Below are positions 33,009 through 40,841 of a stretch of DNA of 64,000 bases, piece by piece; position 1 is the stretch's first letter; each line of letters opens with the position of its first letter. Below the pieces are notes generated by a model. That model searched no databases. It saw only the letters and a list, made by a program, of their open reading frames with translations, and was not told where the DNA came from. Made by a program: the position numbers and the translations under genes. Origin of the DNA: Bacillus sp. FJAT-49736 (GTDB taxonomy: Bacteria; Bacillota; Bacilli; Bacillales; Bacillaceae_C); contig NZ_JAGYPI010000002.1 of assembly GCF_018343615.1 (NCBI RefSeq), forward strand, positions 515,562-579,561, written 5' to 3'.

Positions 33009-33476
33009 TCATTTTGACCCTATACATTTTTTTATATCTAAAATCGCCTGGAGATGCATTCCTTCATGAAAAATAGTTCTAATTAACACCTGCTCAATCG
33101 TATGCATTCCCATTTCCGTTGGAGCAAATTCCACTTCTAGCTTATCTCCGTAAACTTCTCTAATTCGCGATGGCTGCTCTTTTAAAAGTCCCTTTAGTTC
33201 TTCCAATGTTGGTGTCTCGTCAGTAAAATCAGCAGGGGACGTTCCAAACCCAAACCAAGCTCTAAAATGCTCCGGCACGTTCGAATTATCTTTTGTAATA
33301 GCCCTTATCCAATCAAACTGATCAAGATACATATGACCTAGATTCCAGCGAATATTGTTGTTAAACCCTTTCGGAACAATTTCCGCTTCTTCTCGTGTAA
33401 TAGTACTCACCACATCTAACACATAGCTACGATACGTTTCCAACTGATTAAATAAAATCTCATGTCGTTTTTCCAT
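33009..33476 (-). CDS. DinB-family protein (copy 3)
   Basis: A 155-residue DinB_2 protein. Metal ligands are likely in IRWNLGHMYLDQFDWI (His near 48) and the C-terminal IFHEGMHLQAI (near 138-143). WNLGHM and HEGMHLQ are the family's first and last metal motifs. ATG 33476 follows AAGGAG. It is separated from the nucleotidyltransferase gene by a converging gap with a weak hairpin. Function unknown. Confidence 0.85.
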   Translation of the reverse strand: MEKRHEILFNQLETYRSYVLDVVSTITREEAEIVPKGFNNNIRWNLGHMYLDQFDWIRAITKDNSNVPEHFRAWFGFGTSPADFTDETPTLEELKGLLKEQPSRIREVYGDKLEVEFAPTEMGMHTIEQVLIRTIFHEGMHLQAILDIKKCIGSK

Positions 33477-33589
33477 CGAAAATCTCCTTAAATATATTTA
33501 ACAAGTTATTCGACGGAAATATACCTTTCTCCTTTTTTTAAAGGATTGCAGTTTAGTAATAATGGATGGTTACAGCTGTTTTTCACCTA

Positions 33590-33825
33590 TATGCATTCGT
33601 TGTAACGCTATTGCACCAGGTGGAGTTGAAACAAATATCGGCGCTTCTATGAAAAGCATAAATGAATTCGGGTTTGGTCGCACAAAGGCAGTACAAGGTG
33701 TTATGCCGCGATTAGGAAAACCAGAAGAAATCGCACAAGTTGCCCTATTCCTAGCTTCCGATGAATCCAGCTTCGTCAACGGTGCCATCCTAGTAGCGGA
33801 CGCTGGTTGGACGGCACCGTTTTAA
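33590..33825 (+). pseudogene. C-terminal remnant of a short-chain dehydrogenase
   Basis: The frame reads IRCNAIAPGGVETNIG, then GVMPRLGKPEEIAQVALFLASDESSFVNG and ILVADAGWTAPF: the C-terminal third of an SDR-fold (classical) enzyme. The Rossmann domain and the catalytic Ser-Tyr-Lys are absent, and no ribosome binding site lies before the open frame (an ATG at 33562 gives unrelated N-terminal residues). It is a decayed fragment. Confidence 0.8.
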
Positions 33826-33907
33826 TTAAATATGGGATTGTGGGTCTTTGTGAGTGGTGTCAGGCATGGTAAGTGGACAATCTGCCCGAAGCATCTACTA
33901 AACTAGT

Positions 33908-33940
33908 AGACCAAATCACATGTGTGATTTGGTCTTTTTA
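33908..33940 (+). terminator. Terminator after the SDR remnant
   Basis: AGACCAAATCACA and TGTGATTTGGTCT form a perfect 13-bp stem with a two-base loop, followed by TTTTTATTT. It would have ended the transcript of the intact SDR gene. Confidence 0.9.
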
Positions 33941-33952
33941 TTTATAAATTTC

Positions 33953-34024
33953 GTGGACACCTGTTCCGTTATCTGTGACAAAATGGGGGATTTCGGTATG
34001 TTGGTGGACGGAGGTTCCGTTGAT
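33953..34024. repeat. 51-bp repeat array, left of the IS110 element
   Basis: One full unit starts GTGGACACCTGTTCCGTTAT at 33953; the next starts GTGGACGGAGGTTCCGTT at 34004 and is cut by the IS element at 34025. The spacing is exactly 51 bases. The same motif returns inverted on the right of the element. Confidence 0.75.
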
Positions 34025-34157
34025 ATGAACAAAACTGTCAAGGCCCGAGCGATTTTTTCTGTTTTTGGGCAACCTTAATACAGAAGCTAGTGTTGCTTCT
34101 TTTTTGATGGTTAACCAATTTGGTTAGATTATGTCCTTTTCATCCTAGAGACCACTC

Positions 34158-34214
34158 CTCAAGTTAGTTATAGGTTGTCAAGCGGTTTCCTTGACGAGCT
34201 ATAACTAACTTGAG
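34158..34214. ncRNA. Candidate bridge RNA hairpin of the IS110 element
   Basis: CTCAAGTTAGTTATAG (34158-34173) and CTATAACTAACTTGAG (34199-34214) are perfectly complementary over 16 bases, and inside them GTCAAG (34177-34182) pairs with CTTGAC (34190-34195). A smaller hairpin ATCC/GGGAT follows at about 34214-34230. In the IS110 family, a structured bridge RNA from a non-coding end pairs with donor and target DNA. The fold is visible; its role is inferred and the RNA ends and strand are not known. Confidence 0.5.
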
Positions 34215-34516
34215 ATCCTGTTTCGGGATGAGAAGGAAGATTAAAAACACGGCACGAAGGCAAAATCTTTTAGACACCGGTTGGCAGTCTGATATACGTG
34301 GGTTCTCACATTTTATCTTTCCGTGGCGAGGACTTGTCACGAACTATTTACGTGCGTTCACTAGTAAAAGCTAGCACAAACGGAATTCGTGGATTTTCCT
34401 CTACGGTTTTTTACTTTGCCTCCGAGCCCTATTTTTACTCCATTTTTTATATTCTTATAAATCCGTTACTTGGCGTTATATCCTTTAAACTACTACTCTT
34501 ATTTAACGTTGAAACA

Positions 34517-35635
34517 TCACTGCTTTACAGGTAATTCTTCCACTTCCTGCGCGATAGCCCAAATAAACCCTGCTAATTCCCGAGCTACAGCTGTTATTGC
34601 CGTATTGCTTGATTTACCACGTGATAACAATCGAAAGTATTTTTTATGCAGTCTCTGTTGGGCTTTCCAAGAAATAGCCTGAACAGACCCTGGTTGTCCA
34701 TCTTGTCTTCTTTTTAATCTTTCTCGAACAGCTGGTTGATACCGATAACTCCAAGCTGATTCAATCAGCACTTTTCGGGCATGTGTGTTTCCTGTTTTGG
34801 TGATTTTTCCTTGTTTTCTAAGGGCTCCGCTAGAACTTTCACTCGGTACTAGCCCTAGATAGGCCATTAATTGGTTCGGTGTACGAAACCGTTTAAACGA
34901 TCCTATTTCGGCAACTAAACTTGTGGCGGAAATCACAGCTACACCACGTAAACATTGGAGAGCTTGAATCATTGGGGCATGCACTCCATCAGCTGCCTTT
35001 TCTTGTATTTCTTCTTCTAAACGCTTTACACGTTGTTCTATTTCTTGAAGGTTCTGTAAATACTCTTGGAAAGCGACTCGTAAAGGAGAATATTTAAATT
35101 TTAATGTGTAGATCCACTCCCGATATTTAGAGGACCAATTCCTTCCTGTTTTTTCTGGAGGACGGATATCATATCGTAAGAGTAGCTTTGTGATTCGATG
35201 CTTTACACGTAACTCATCCTCTTTTGCATCTTCTCTAGCTCTTACCAGATCTCGTAACGCTTCATCTTCTTCTGTAAGTACATATACCGAAGTTAATTCT
35301 CCGGCTCGAAATAACTGGGCTAGGCGAATGGCATCTCTTTTGTCTGTTTTTACTCGATCACCTGGCTTTTGTGGAGTTAAACCCGGTGCGATTACATCAC
35401 ACTCAATCCCTAAACTCAAAAATAATCGGTATAATTGATATCCTGTTGGACCAGCTTCATAACACATTTTAAGATCTTCAGGATTTCCTAGCTTTTTCAC
35501 TAATTTTCTAATTGCCTCTGGCGAATTGGGGATCATTCCATAGTATCTCGGCTCTCCTCGACCTTCATCTGCGATTGCCACTGCAATTTTTTCTTTTGAT
35601 ACGTCTAAACCTACATATTTTGTGTTATCCTTCAT
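34517..35635 (-). CDS. IS110-family transposase (DEDD recombinase)
   Basis: A 372-residue protein with the N-terminal RuvC-like DEDD domain (KYVGLDVSKEKIAVAIADE, first Asp near 11; ...GDRVKTDKRDAIRLAQLFRAG) and the C-terminal Transposase_20 domain (LRGVAVISATSLVAEIGSFKRF, PNQLMAYLGLVPSE, GNTHARKVLIESAW) that holds the reactive Ser region. ATG 35635 follows AAAGGAGC; the frame stays open to 35701 but without a site. Both domains are intact, so the element may be active. Confidence 0.93.
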   Translation of the reverse strand: MKDNTKYVGLDVSKEKIAVAIADEGRGEPRYYGMIPNSPEAIRKLVKKLGNPEDLKMCYEAGPTGYQLYRLFLSLGIECDVIAPGLTPQKPGDRVKTDKRDAIRLAQLFRAGELTSVYVLTEEDEALRDLVRAREDAKEDELRVKHRITKLLLRYDIRPPEKTGRNWSSKYREWIYTLKFKYSPLRVAFQEYLQNLQEIEQRVKRLEEEIQEKAADGVHAPMIQALQCLRGVAVISATSLVAEIGSFKRFRTPNQLMAYLGLVPSESSSGALRKQGKITKTGNTHARKVLIESAWSYRYQPAVRERLKRRQDGQPGSVQAISWKAQQRLHKKYFRLLSRGKSSNTAITAVARELAGFIWAIAQEVEELPVKQ

Positions 35636-35787
35636 AGTAAGGCTCCTTTCGTAATGTAGCTCTGAATTGGTTTTTGTTTTTGCATTAAACATTCTAACCA
35701 AGTTAACCTACGAATTTACGATTAAGGAGCCAGTTTTGTTCATGATAACTATTTCCTTGAAAAGCAGTGATTTATATGTATTTTTTC

Positions 35788-35861
35788 ACAAATAGCGTAC
35801 CCTGTGTCCTCAAAATCCTAAAATTTGGTCAATCTATTAAGAATAGCGGATTCTGTGTCCA
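35788..35861. repeat. 51-bp repeat array, right of the IS110 element (inverted)
   Basis: On the minus strand GGACACAGAATCCGCTATT (from 35861) and GGACACAGGGTACGCTATT (from 35810) start exactly 51 bases apart. They match the GTGGACACCTGTTCCGTTAT units on the left of the element but in the other orientation. The rest of the 35745-36052 gap has no gene. Confidence 0.7.
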
Positions 35862-36052
35862 CTTAAAATAATAGACTAGCTTTTTAAAGTGATCCACTCG
35901 CTTTCCAACATCATATATCCTTTTCTACAATGCATCAGAACTTCCTAACCTAATATAAATCCCTCTTATTAAATATCGCCCCAACTCCAAAAGGAATTTA
36001 TTGATTCTATGAAGAATACATAAATATCAATCCATTTCAAGGAGTTGGTAAA

Positions 36053-36250
36053 ATGGGATACGTTTTTCTAGCCCTAATTATTATTGTAATTGGTTTCACT
36101 TTGTTTAAAATGATCAAAAAGAAAAGCCTGCCATCCAACCAATACACACCGTATGACGATATAATGTTTGGAAAAAAGTTTGAAGCAACTCAAAACGAAA
36201 CAGTACAAGATACGAAACACACTCCAGAGTATCAGGAAAGTGAAAAGTAA
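36053..36250 (+). CDS. Small single-span membrane protein, possibly DUF3951
   Basis: A 65-residue protein: one N-terminal helix (GYVFLALIIIVIGFTLFKMI), then basic KKKSLPSNQYTPYDDIMFG and a charged tail. LPSN-YTP-DDI is, from memory, the pattern of the DUF3951 family. ATG 36053 follows AAGGAG. It lies 40 bases upstream of the AHSA1-like gene and may share its transcript. Confidence 0.65.
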   Translation: MGYVFLALIIIVIGFTLFKMIKKKSLPSNQYTPYDDIMFGKKFEATQNETVQDTKHTPEYQESEK

Positions 36251-36290
36251 AAATACTATTCAAAAAGCCAAAAATAGAGGAGAATTTCAC

Positions 36291-36728
36291 ATGAACAACC
36301 TTACAAAAATGAAAATATTAAAACCGGCACATGAAGTATTCGAAGCGTTCGTCGATCCTACTAAAATCGGAAACTTTTGGTTTTCCTCCAGTTCTGAGAG
36401 ATGGGAGGAAGGAAAAACGATTACCTTAAAATATGAAGAGTACAACGCAATACTAGAGATTAAGATAGCCAAAATCGAACAAGATAAAAGGATTGTATTC
36501 TTGTGGGGTCCAAATGATGCAGAAAACAAGGTTACCATTTCCTTAAAAGAAGTGGACCCTTCAACGACTATTATCGAGGTAAACGAGGATGGATTTAAGG
36601 AAAATGATCCGGAATTAGTTTTTAAATTGATAGACAATAAAGAAGGTTGGGTGTTTATGCTGACTTGTTTAAAAGGTTACTTGGAGTTTGGCGTAAACCA
36701 ATTAAGAGGCGGATTGGTGAAAGGTTGA
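36291..36728 (+). CDS. SRPBCC/AHSA1-type ligand-binding domain protein
   Basis: A 145-residue START-like protein: HEVFEAFVDPTKIGNFWFSS, then WEEGKTITLKYEEYNA and ENKVTISLKEVDPSTTIIEV, ending GWVFMLTCLKGYLEFG. This is the usual AHSA1 order of strands and the closing helix. ATG 36291 follows AGGAG; the open frame from 36168 overlaps the upstream gene and has no site. Ligand unknown. A terminator follows. Confidence 0.85.
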   Translation: MNNLTKMKILKPAHEVFEAFVDPTKIGNFWFSSSSERWEEGKTITLKYEEYNAILEIKIAKIEQDKRIVFLWGPNDAENKVTISLKEVDPSTTIIEVNEDGFKENDPELVFKLIDNKEGWVFMLTCLKGYLEFGVNQLRGGLVKG

Positions 36729-36755
36729 GCAGTTACAATTAAAAATTGCAAAATG

Positions 36756-36801
36756 AAAGGATAAATGTAGATAGGATAAAGCTTATCTACATTTATCCTT
36801 T
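36756..36801 (+). terminator. Terminator after the AHSA1-type gene
   Basis: AAAGGATAAATGTAGATA and TATCTACATTTATCCTTT form a perfect 18-bp stem around a ten-base loop. The following T-run is short (TTTAT), and the stem works in both directions. Confidence 0.8.
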
Positions 36802-36858
36802 ATGTGCACTTAGAGGTTCTACCATACCTCTTTAGCATAAAGAAATAGCCAAACTCTT

Positions 36859-37041
36859 TTATAATGGAACGCCCGGTGGAGGAAAATTATGTGAATTAGA
36901 AATAATCGAAGTTGTTGTATTCGGATCCATATGAGTTAAATAATACGGGCTATAGTAATGGTATGGCTTTAGATGTACATATGGGAAATAGTGATGGGGA
37001 ACATAGACCATTTGGGGAGTATTATAAAACGGACGCAGCAT
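36859..37041 (-). CDS. Tyr/His/Pro-rich small protein, coat-like
   Basis: A 60-residue protein: MLRPFYNTPQMVYVPHHYF, PYVHLKPYHYYSPYYLTHMD, ending HNFPPPGVPL. Tyr, His and Pro make up about half of the first 40 residues, as in several small spore-coat or surface proteins. ATG 37041 follows AAAGGGAT at suitable spacing. The plus-strand open frame over the same DNA (from 36912) has no ribosome binding site. Real gene status is likely but not certain; function unknown. Confidence 0.45.
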   Translation of the reverse strand: MLRPFYNTPQMVYVPHHYFPYVHLKPYHYYSPYYLTHMDPNTTTSIISNSHNFPPPGVPL

Positions 37042-37164
37042 TATTTCATCCCTTTTCAGATATAAGTTGTTTAAATCAGATTATACGTATACATTGTCTT
37101 AAGTGAGGGCTAAAGCCTTTTTATAGTTATAGGTTTGAATAAAAATCTGCTTCAAGTATTAATA

Positions 37165-37196
37165 GCGATACTCGAAGAAGGATTATCGCTTTTTTT
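37165..37196 (+). terminator. Terminator-like hairpin
   Basis: GCGATA and TATCGC enclose a 13-base loop and are followed by seven Ts (37190-37196). A second overlapping inverted repeat, CTTCAAGTAT / ATACTCGAAG, precedes it. No gene ends directly before it on the plus strand. Confidence 0.55.
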
Positions 37197-37296
37197 GTTG
37201 AAGTTTTAAACTAAAGAACCGACAGTTAATAGAAATAGGACAGCTGAAAGTATATTAATAGAAAATAAAAAAGTGGCTAAAATGGAGGTGTTAATT

Positions 37297-37731
37297 ATGA
37301 ATGTAAACTCTGAATGCTTAGGTTGTAAACTATCAAATCAACTTTTACCAGTAAATGTTGTATATGAGAACGAGTATGTTTGTTGCTTTCTCGACAAAGA
37401 ACCTTTTAACGAAGGGCATACTCTTATTCTTCCAAAAAAACATTTTGTAGATATTGAAGAATTAGATATTGAAACTGCAAATGAAATTATGAAAGCATCA
37501 ATAGTAATTTCAAAGGCATTAAAAAAATTATATAATCCTGATGGTATCACGATTTGTCAAAACGGAGGTGTATTTAACGATTTAACGCATTATCATATGC
37601 ACATTATACCAAGATTTAAAAGACAGCGTTTTTATGCTTACTACGAGATACAAAAAGATAACAGCAAAGAAAAAGCAAAATTTCCAGAAACAAAATCCAA
37701 ATTGAAGACCTTGATTGAAGAGTTATCTTGA
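37297..37731 (+). CDS. HIT-family nucleotide-binding protein
   Basis: A 144-residue HIT protein with the His triad His98-x-His100-x-His102 in LTHYHMHIIPR and the earlier GHTLILPKKHF strand. An N-terminal Cys pair (CLGC) may bind zinc, as in Hit-type Ap4A hydrolases of Bacillus. Such proteins hydrolyse or transfer nucleotides (for example dinucleoside polyphosphates, AMP-lysine). ATG 37297 follows GGAGGTG. It stands alone; substrate unknown. Confidence 0.88.
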   Translation: MNVNSECLGCKLSNQLLPVNVVYENEYVCCFLDKEPFNEGHTLILPKKHFVDIEELDIETANEIMKASIVISKALKKLYNPDGITICQNGGVFNDLTHYHMHIIPRFKRQRFYAYYEIQKDNSKEKAKFPETKSKLKTLIEELS

Positions 37732-37895
37732 ACTAACTGGTTATTCCTGTATATCTGAACAAATATACTTATACATTAAGGTACATAAGTTGGAACATAA
37801 CTAATCTGCTTCTAATAGTTATTTTATAAGTATGCTCTAGAAGAATCTTCTTCCCTAATAATCTTCCCTTTTGTGCAGAATTATTGGGTGTAAAA

Positions 37896-37931
37896 ACAAA
37901 AAAGTACATCACTATTTGTAAGTGATGTACT
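37896..37931 (-). terminator. Terminator of bioY
   Basis: AGTACATCACT and AGTGATGTACT form a perfect 11-bp stem with a seven-base loop; the minus strand continues TTTTTTG. It lies about 50 bases past the bioY stop. Confidence 0.9.
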
Positions 37932-37983
37932 AATAATATATGACACAAATGGCAAGGTACTATCATTAAATTCCTTGCTATTT

Positions 37984-38553
37984 TTACGCTGCGACCTTTT
38001 TTGCATTTTTAATTAAATTGGCTTGAACCAATCTCTTTCTGGCAACAATCCCTATCCAGCTGGCTAAAAATGCTTTAATTAGCCCAACTACAATAAATGG
38101 AGTAACTCCGCCAGCAAAAGCCTGATTCCATGATAGATTTGCTACATATTTTAATTGAATCATACCTATTAATAAGGTAATAATCATTCCGACAGTGTTT
38201 GCAACCATTGCCATCGGGATATTGAATTTTGTTTTTTCTAAAATAATGCCTGTAAAGAAGGCAGCTACAATAAAACCAAATATGTATCCACCAGTTGGTC
38301 CGACTAATATATGTGCTCCACCTGAAAAGCCTGCAAACACCGGCAACCCAACAGCTCCTAGGATAGTGTAGCAAATCATAGAGATTGCCCCAAGTCTGCT
38401 TCCTATGATCGTAGCCGTTAAACCAACCGCTAATGTTTGCCCGCTAATTGGTACAAGCGGCAATGGTATTTCCACCTGAGCCAAGATTCCTGTTAATGCT
38501 GCAAAAATAGCACAAATGATAATTGCTCTGAGTTTCGTTTGTTGATTGTTCAC
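37984..38553 (-). CDS. bioY: Biotin ECF-transporter substrate-binding component
   Basis: A 189-residue protein with about six helices. PLPLVPISGQTLAVGL, GSRLGAISMICYTILGAVGLPVFAGFSGG and GPTGGYIFGFIVAAF are hallmarks of BioY, which binds biotin and works with a shared energy-coupling module encoded elsewhere. GTG 38553 follows GGGGTG. A BirA operator sits just upstream, so expression should fall when biotin is plentiful. No biotin synthesis gene is adjacent. Confidence 0.95.
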   Translation of the reverse strand: MNNQQTKLRAIIICAIFAALTGILAQVEIPLPLVPISGQTLAVGLTATIIGSRLGAISMICYTILGAVGLPVFAGFSGGAHILVGPTGGYIFGFIVAAFFTGIILEKTKFNIPMAMVANTVGMIITLLIGMIQLKYVANLSWNQAFAGGVTPFIVVGLIKAFLASWIGIVARKRLVQANLIKNAKKVAA

Positions 38554-38567
38554 TAATTACACCCCTT

Positions 38568-38598
38568 ATGTTAACCTTAACAATAAATAGGTTAACAT
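38568..38598 (-). promoter_or_regulatory. BirA operator upstream of bioY
   Basis: TATGTTAACC and GGTTAACATA are inverted copies separated by 12-13 bases, matching the BirA box TTGTTAACC-(14-16)-GGTTAACAA. It ends 15 bases before the bioY start, where bound BirA-biotinyl-AMP would block transcription. Confidence 0.88.
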
Positions 38599-38654
38599 AA
38601 ATTGAGTAAATGTAAAGAATTAATTTTTTCGTATAGATTTATTGTTTTACCTCA

Positions 38655-38717
38655 GGGCATCTTTTCGCACGAAAGTTATTATTTCGTCTATAAAACCAAC
38701 AAAGTTTAAGAAATGAG
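38655..38717 (-). repeat. Dispersed repeat AAACTTTG...AAGATGCCC, copy 5
   Basis: On the minus strand begins CATTTCTTAAACTTTGTTG and ends TGCGAAAAGATGCCC. It resembles copy 1 most closely (short form of about 65 bases) and, like it, abuts the stop of a minus-strand gene. Confidence 0.6.
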
Positions 38718-38719
38718 AC

Positions 38720-39175
38720 TTAACTTATTTCATAAAATACCCACGGTGATATTTCCCCACCCATCTTATTATAGAGAGACTGGGCAACTAAATTATCCTT
38801 TGCCGTTTCCCAGGTCATAGAGCAGAAGCCATTGTCACGTATGTATTGCAAGCAAGTTTGAAACAGCTTTTCTCCCACTTGTTTTCCTCTAATTTCTGTT
38901 TTTACAAATAAATCATTCAGGACAGCTGCCCTTTTTACTCGTAACGTACTAAAAGTAAAATACAAAGTTGCAAAACCTACTAAAACACCATCGAGTTCCG
39001 CCACAAACTGCAGACCGCTGGCAGGTTGGTCGATTAGATGCTCTATTAAGCCTTTTAATTCTGCTTCATCCGGCTTTGACTGCTTATAAAAGTCCACAAT
39101 ATATTCCAACATTAATTCGTAAAGTTCATTAATGTCTTGGCGAGTTGCTTGTCTAATCAATACTTCTTCCCCCAC
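38720..39175 (-). CDS. GNAT acetyltransferase (copy 2)
   Basis: About 151 residues: VLIRQATRQDINELYELML, the core VLNDLFVKTEIRGKQVGEKLFQTCLQY (acetyl-CoA loop R-G-x-x-V/G-G) and AKDNLVAQSLYNKMGGE. GTG 39175 follows AAGGGGGA by seven bases; TTG 39160, after GGGGGA, is equally good and would give a more typical N-terminus. It lies 13 bases past the VOC stop at 39189 and is probably co-transcribed with it. Confidence 0.85.
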   Translation of the reverse strand: MGEEVLIRQATRQDINELYELMLEYIVDFYKQSKPDEAELKGLIEHLIDQPASGLQFVAELDGVLVGFATLYFTFSTLRVKRAAVLNDLFVKTEIRGKQVGEKLFQTCLQYIRDNGFCSMTWETAKDNLVAQSLYNKMGGEISPWVFYEIS

Positions 39176-39188
39176 GTTCTTTTCCCCC

Positions 39189-39617
39189 TTAAAAATCAAT
39201 CATTGCTCCGCGTTCATCAAAGACTGCAGTTGGATTCCAGGCAACCTCCCAAAGATTATTCTCTGGATCGGCAAAATAGGCTGTTCTGCCACCCCAAAAA
39301 GCATCACTCGGTTCCCGTAGAATCTTCCCGTCAAGCTTGCTAATATGTTCTATCACTTCATCTACCTGTTCTGGCTTATCCACATTAATAGCTAACGTAA
39401 CACGTGAATATGCTTGTGTAGTTGAAATATCAATACCTGCATCTTTCGCTAGCTCTTTGATGGGGAATAGGGAAAGAAGAACTCCTGTAGTTTTAAATAC
39501 AGCGTATTCATCTGAACTAACACTAGTTTCTTCCCAGCCTAGGTTCTTATAAAAAGACCGCAAGATCGGCAAATTAATGGCTCCAATTGTTATTAAGCTG
39601 ACTCGTTGTGGAATCAT
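39189..39617 (-). CDS. VOC-family (glyoxalase/dioxygenase-like) protein
   Basis: A 142-residue vicinal-oxygen-chelate protein: RVSLITIGAINLPILRSFYKNLGWEE, TTGVLLSLFPI, then GGRTAYFADPENNLWEVAWNP, the usual end of the second half-domain. ATG 39617 follows GAGGAGG. Unlike the VOC gene at 4073 it is intact. The substrate is unknown. Confidence 0.85.
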   Translation of the reverse strand: MIPQRVSLITIGAINLPILRSFYKNLGWEETSVSSDEYAVFKTTGVLLSLFPIKELAKDAGIDISTTQAYSRVTLAINVDKPEQVDEVIEHISKLDGKILREPSDAFWGGRTAYFADPENNLWEVAWNPTAVFDERGAMIDF

Positions 39618-39676
39618 TAACCATCCTCCTCAAAAGTTTATTTTCAAATATTATAAGAATGTACAACTATTTTATT

Positions 39677-40120
39677 TCAATCTTTCCCCAACGCTCGCCA
39701 AACCGCCCAGCTTTGATGCTCATGAACGAGCTTTTCCATTGCTATTTCTATATCAACCATTTCATATACATGGTCCTCTTCAATTGGCTCCATTACCTTT
39801 TCTCCTAGCTGACAAGCATAGAAATGTCCGATGTTCCGATAATACCCCTTATAATACTGGGAATAGTAATATTGCTGGGCTTCTCCAATGAAATCCCCAA
39901 TCCTCACATCAAAACCCAACTCTTCCAACACTTCTCTTTTCAGACAATCGTTATCACTTTCCTTCCCTTCTATTCCTCCACCAGGAAGAAAATAGCGTCC
40001 CTTAATATTCACAATGCCTACCTTTGACTTATTTTCATAAAAAATAACTCCGTAACAGCCTTTTCTTGGCTCATATTCCATTGCTTCTATTTTCTCTCCA
40101 AACGTCAGTACTTCCAACAT
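39677..40120 (-). CDS. NUDIX hydrolase (copy 3)
   Basis: A 147-residue NUDIX protein with box GGIEGKE...KREVLEELGF (residues ~47-70), fitting the consensus. YYYSQYYKGYYRNIGHFYACQLG is an aromatic substrate-side strand. ATG 40120 lies after GGGTGGTTAGG. It is one of five consecutive minus-strand small enzyme genes (38720-41503 region), with short gaps, likely from separate promoters. Confidence 0.85.
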   Translation of the reverse strand: MLEVLTFGEKIEAMEYEPRKGCYGVIFYENKSKVGIVNIKGRYFLPGGGIEGKESDNDCLKREVLEELGFDVRIGDFIGEAQQYYYSQYYKGYYRNIGHFYACQLGEKVMEPIEEDHVYEMVDIEIAMEKLVHEHQSWAVWRALGKD

Positions 40121-40145
40121 TTCCTAACCACCCTACAAAATACAA

Positions 40146-40841
40146 TTAAGTACCTAAAAACTCCGTCGGCAATTCCTTCTCCACCAGATTTTCTTCCATG
40201 GTCACCTGGTAGGCCTTCGCATTCTGTCTGGAACTGACCACATTTACCATTTCTTGTTCTATAAAATGAATTGCCACTCCATCGTCCGCTGCAAGTCCTG
40301 GCTTGATTTGGTTTGTTATGATCATTTTATGATATGCAGGCCTTCTATCCAGTTCGGCATCGTAATGTGGACAATTGCTTCCTTTTAAGAATCCAAGCGC
40401 CTTAATAGGCTCCAGCTCATCACCAAAGGAATCCGTCACTCCATCCTCAAACCAGCAGATAGAACCCGCACTAATTCCCGCCAGCACAATTCCTTGATCC
40501 CATGCTTTTTTCAAAATATGATCCAATCCCCATTCCTTCCACAGTATTAATAAATTCTTAGTATTACCACCACCGACATAGATGATATCCTTTGTTAAAA
40601 TATAATCCTCCAGATCCCTTGTTGGCGGCTTAAACAAAGAAAGATGAGATGGATTGCAATTATGCTGCTGAAAGGCTTCATAAAACCTAGTAATATAATT
40701 GTCCGCATCCCCGCTTGCAGTTGGCAAAAAGCAAATAGCTGGTGTACGCTTACTAGATTGCTTCAAAATATACAAATCCAAGAGTGGATTTTCCGGTTCC
40801 ATCGAGAACCCGCCACCACCAAGCCCGATGATTTGTCTCAT
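40146..40841 (-). CDS. Peptidase S51 (dipeptidase E-like) protein
   Basis: A 231-residue protein with the S51 nucleophile in LAGISAGSICW (Ser124), GGGNTKNLLILWKEWGLD before it and the conserved LGFLKGSNCPHYDAE loop. PepE cleaves Asp-X dipeptides; cyanophycinase is a relative. ATG 40841 overlaps the previous gene's stop by four bases (ATGA), so it is translationally coupled to the HAD gene. Confidence 0.88.
   Translation of the reverse strand: MRQIIGLGGGGFSMEPENPLLDLYILKQSSKRTPAICFLPTASGDADNYITRFYEAFQQHNCNPSHLSLFKPPTRDLEDYILTKDIIYVGGGNTKNLLILWKEWGLDHILKKAWDQGIVLAGISAGSICWFEDGVTDSFGDELEPIKALGFLKGSNCPHYDAELDRRPAYHKMIITNQIKPGLAADDGVAIHFIEQEMVNVVSSRQNAKAYQVTMEENLVEKELPTEFLGT

Larger units (their letters stand above)
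34025..35744 (-). mobile_element. IS110-family element (IS1111-like)
   Basis: Terminal 13-bp inverted repeats ATGAACAAAACTG (34025-34037) and CAGTTTTGTTCAT (35732-35744) bound the element, with GAT directly outside on both sides. One intact DEDD transposase gene is on the minus strand. The 479 bases after the transposase (34038-34516) are non-coding and contain a strong hairpin, while only 109 bases precede it; a long 3' non-coding end and terminal repeats are features of the IS1111 branch. Length is 1720 bp, in a 51-bp repeat region. Confidence 0.85.

Noticed and set aside
36912-37106. Plus-strand frame MLYSDPYELNN...
   Set aside because: No ribosome binding site before the ATG; the opposite-strand frame has one and a more protein-like composition. 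Not fully excluded.
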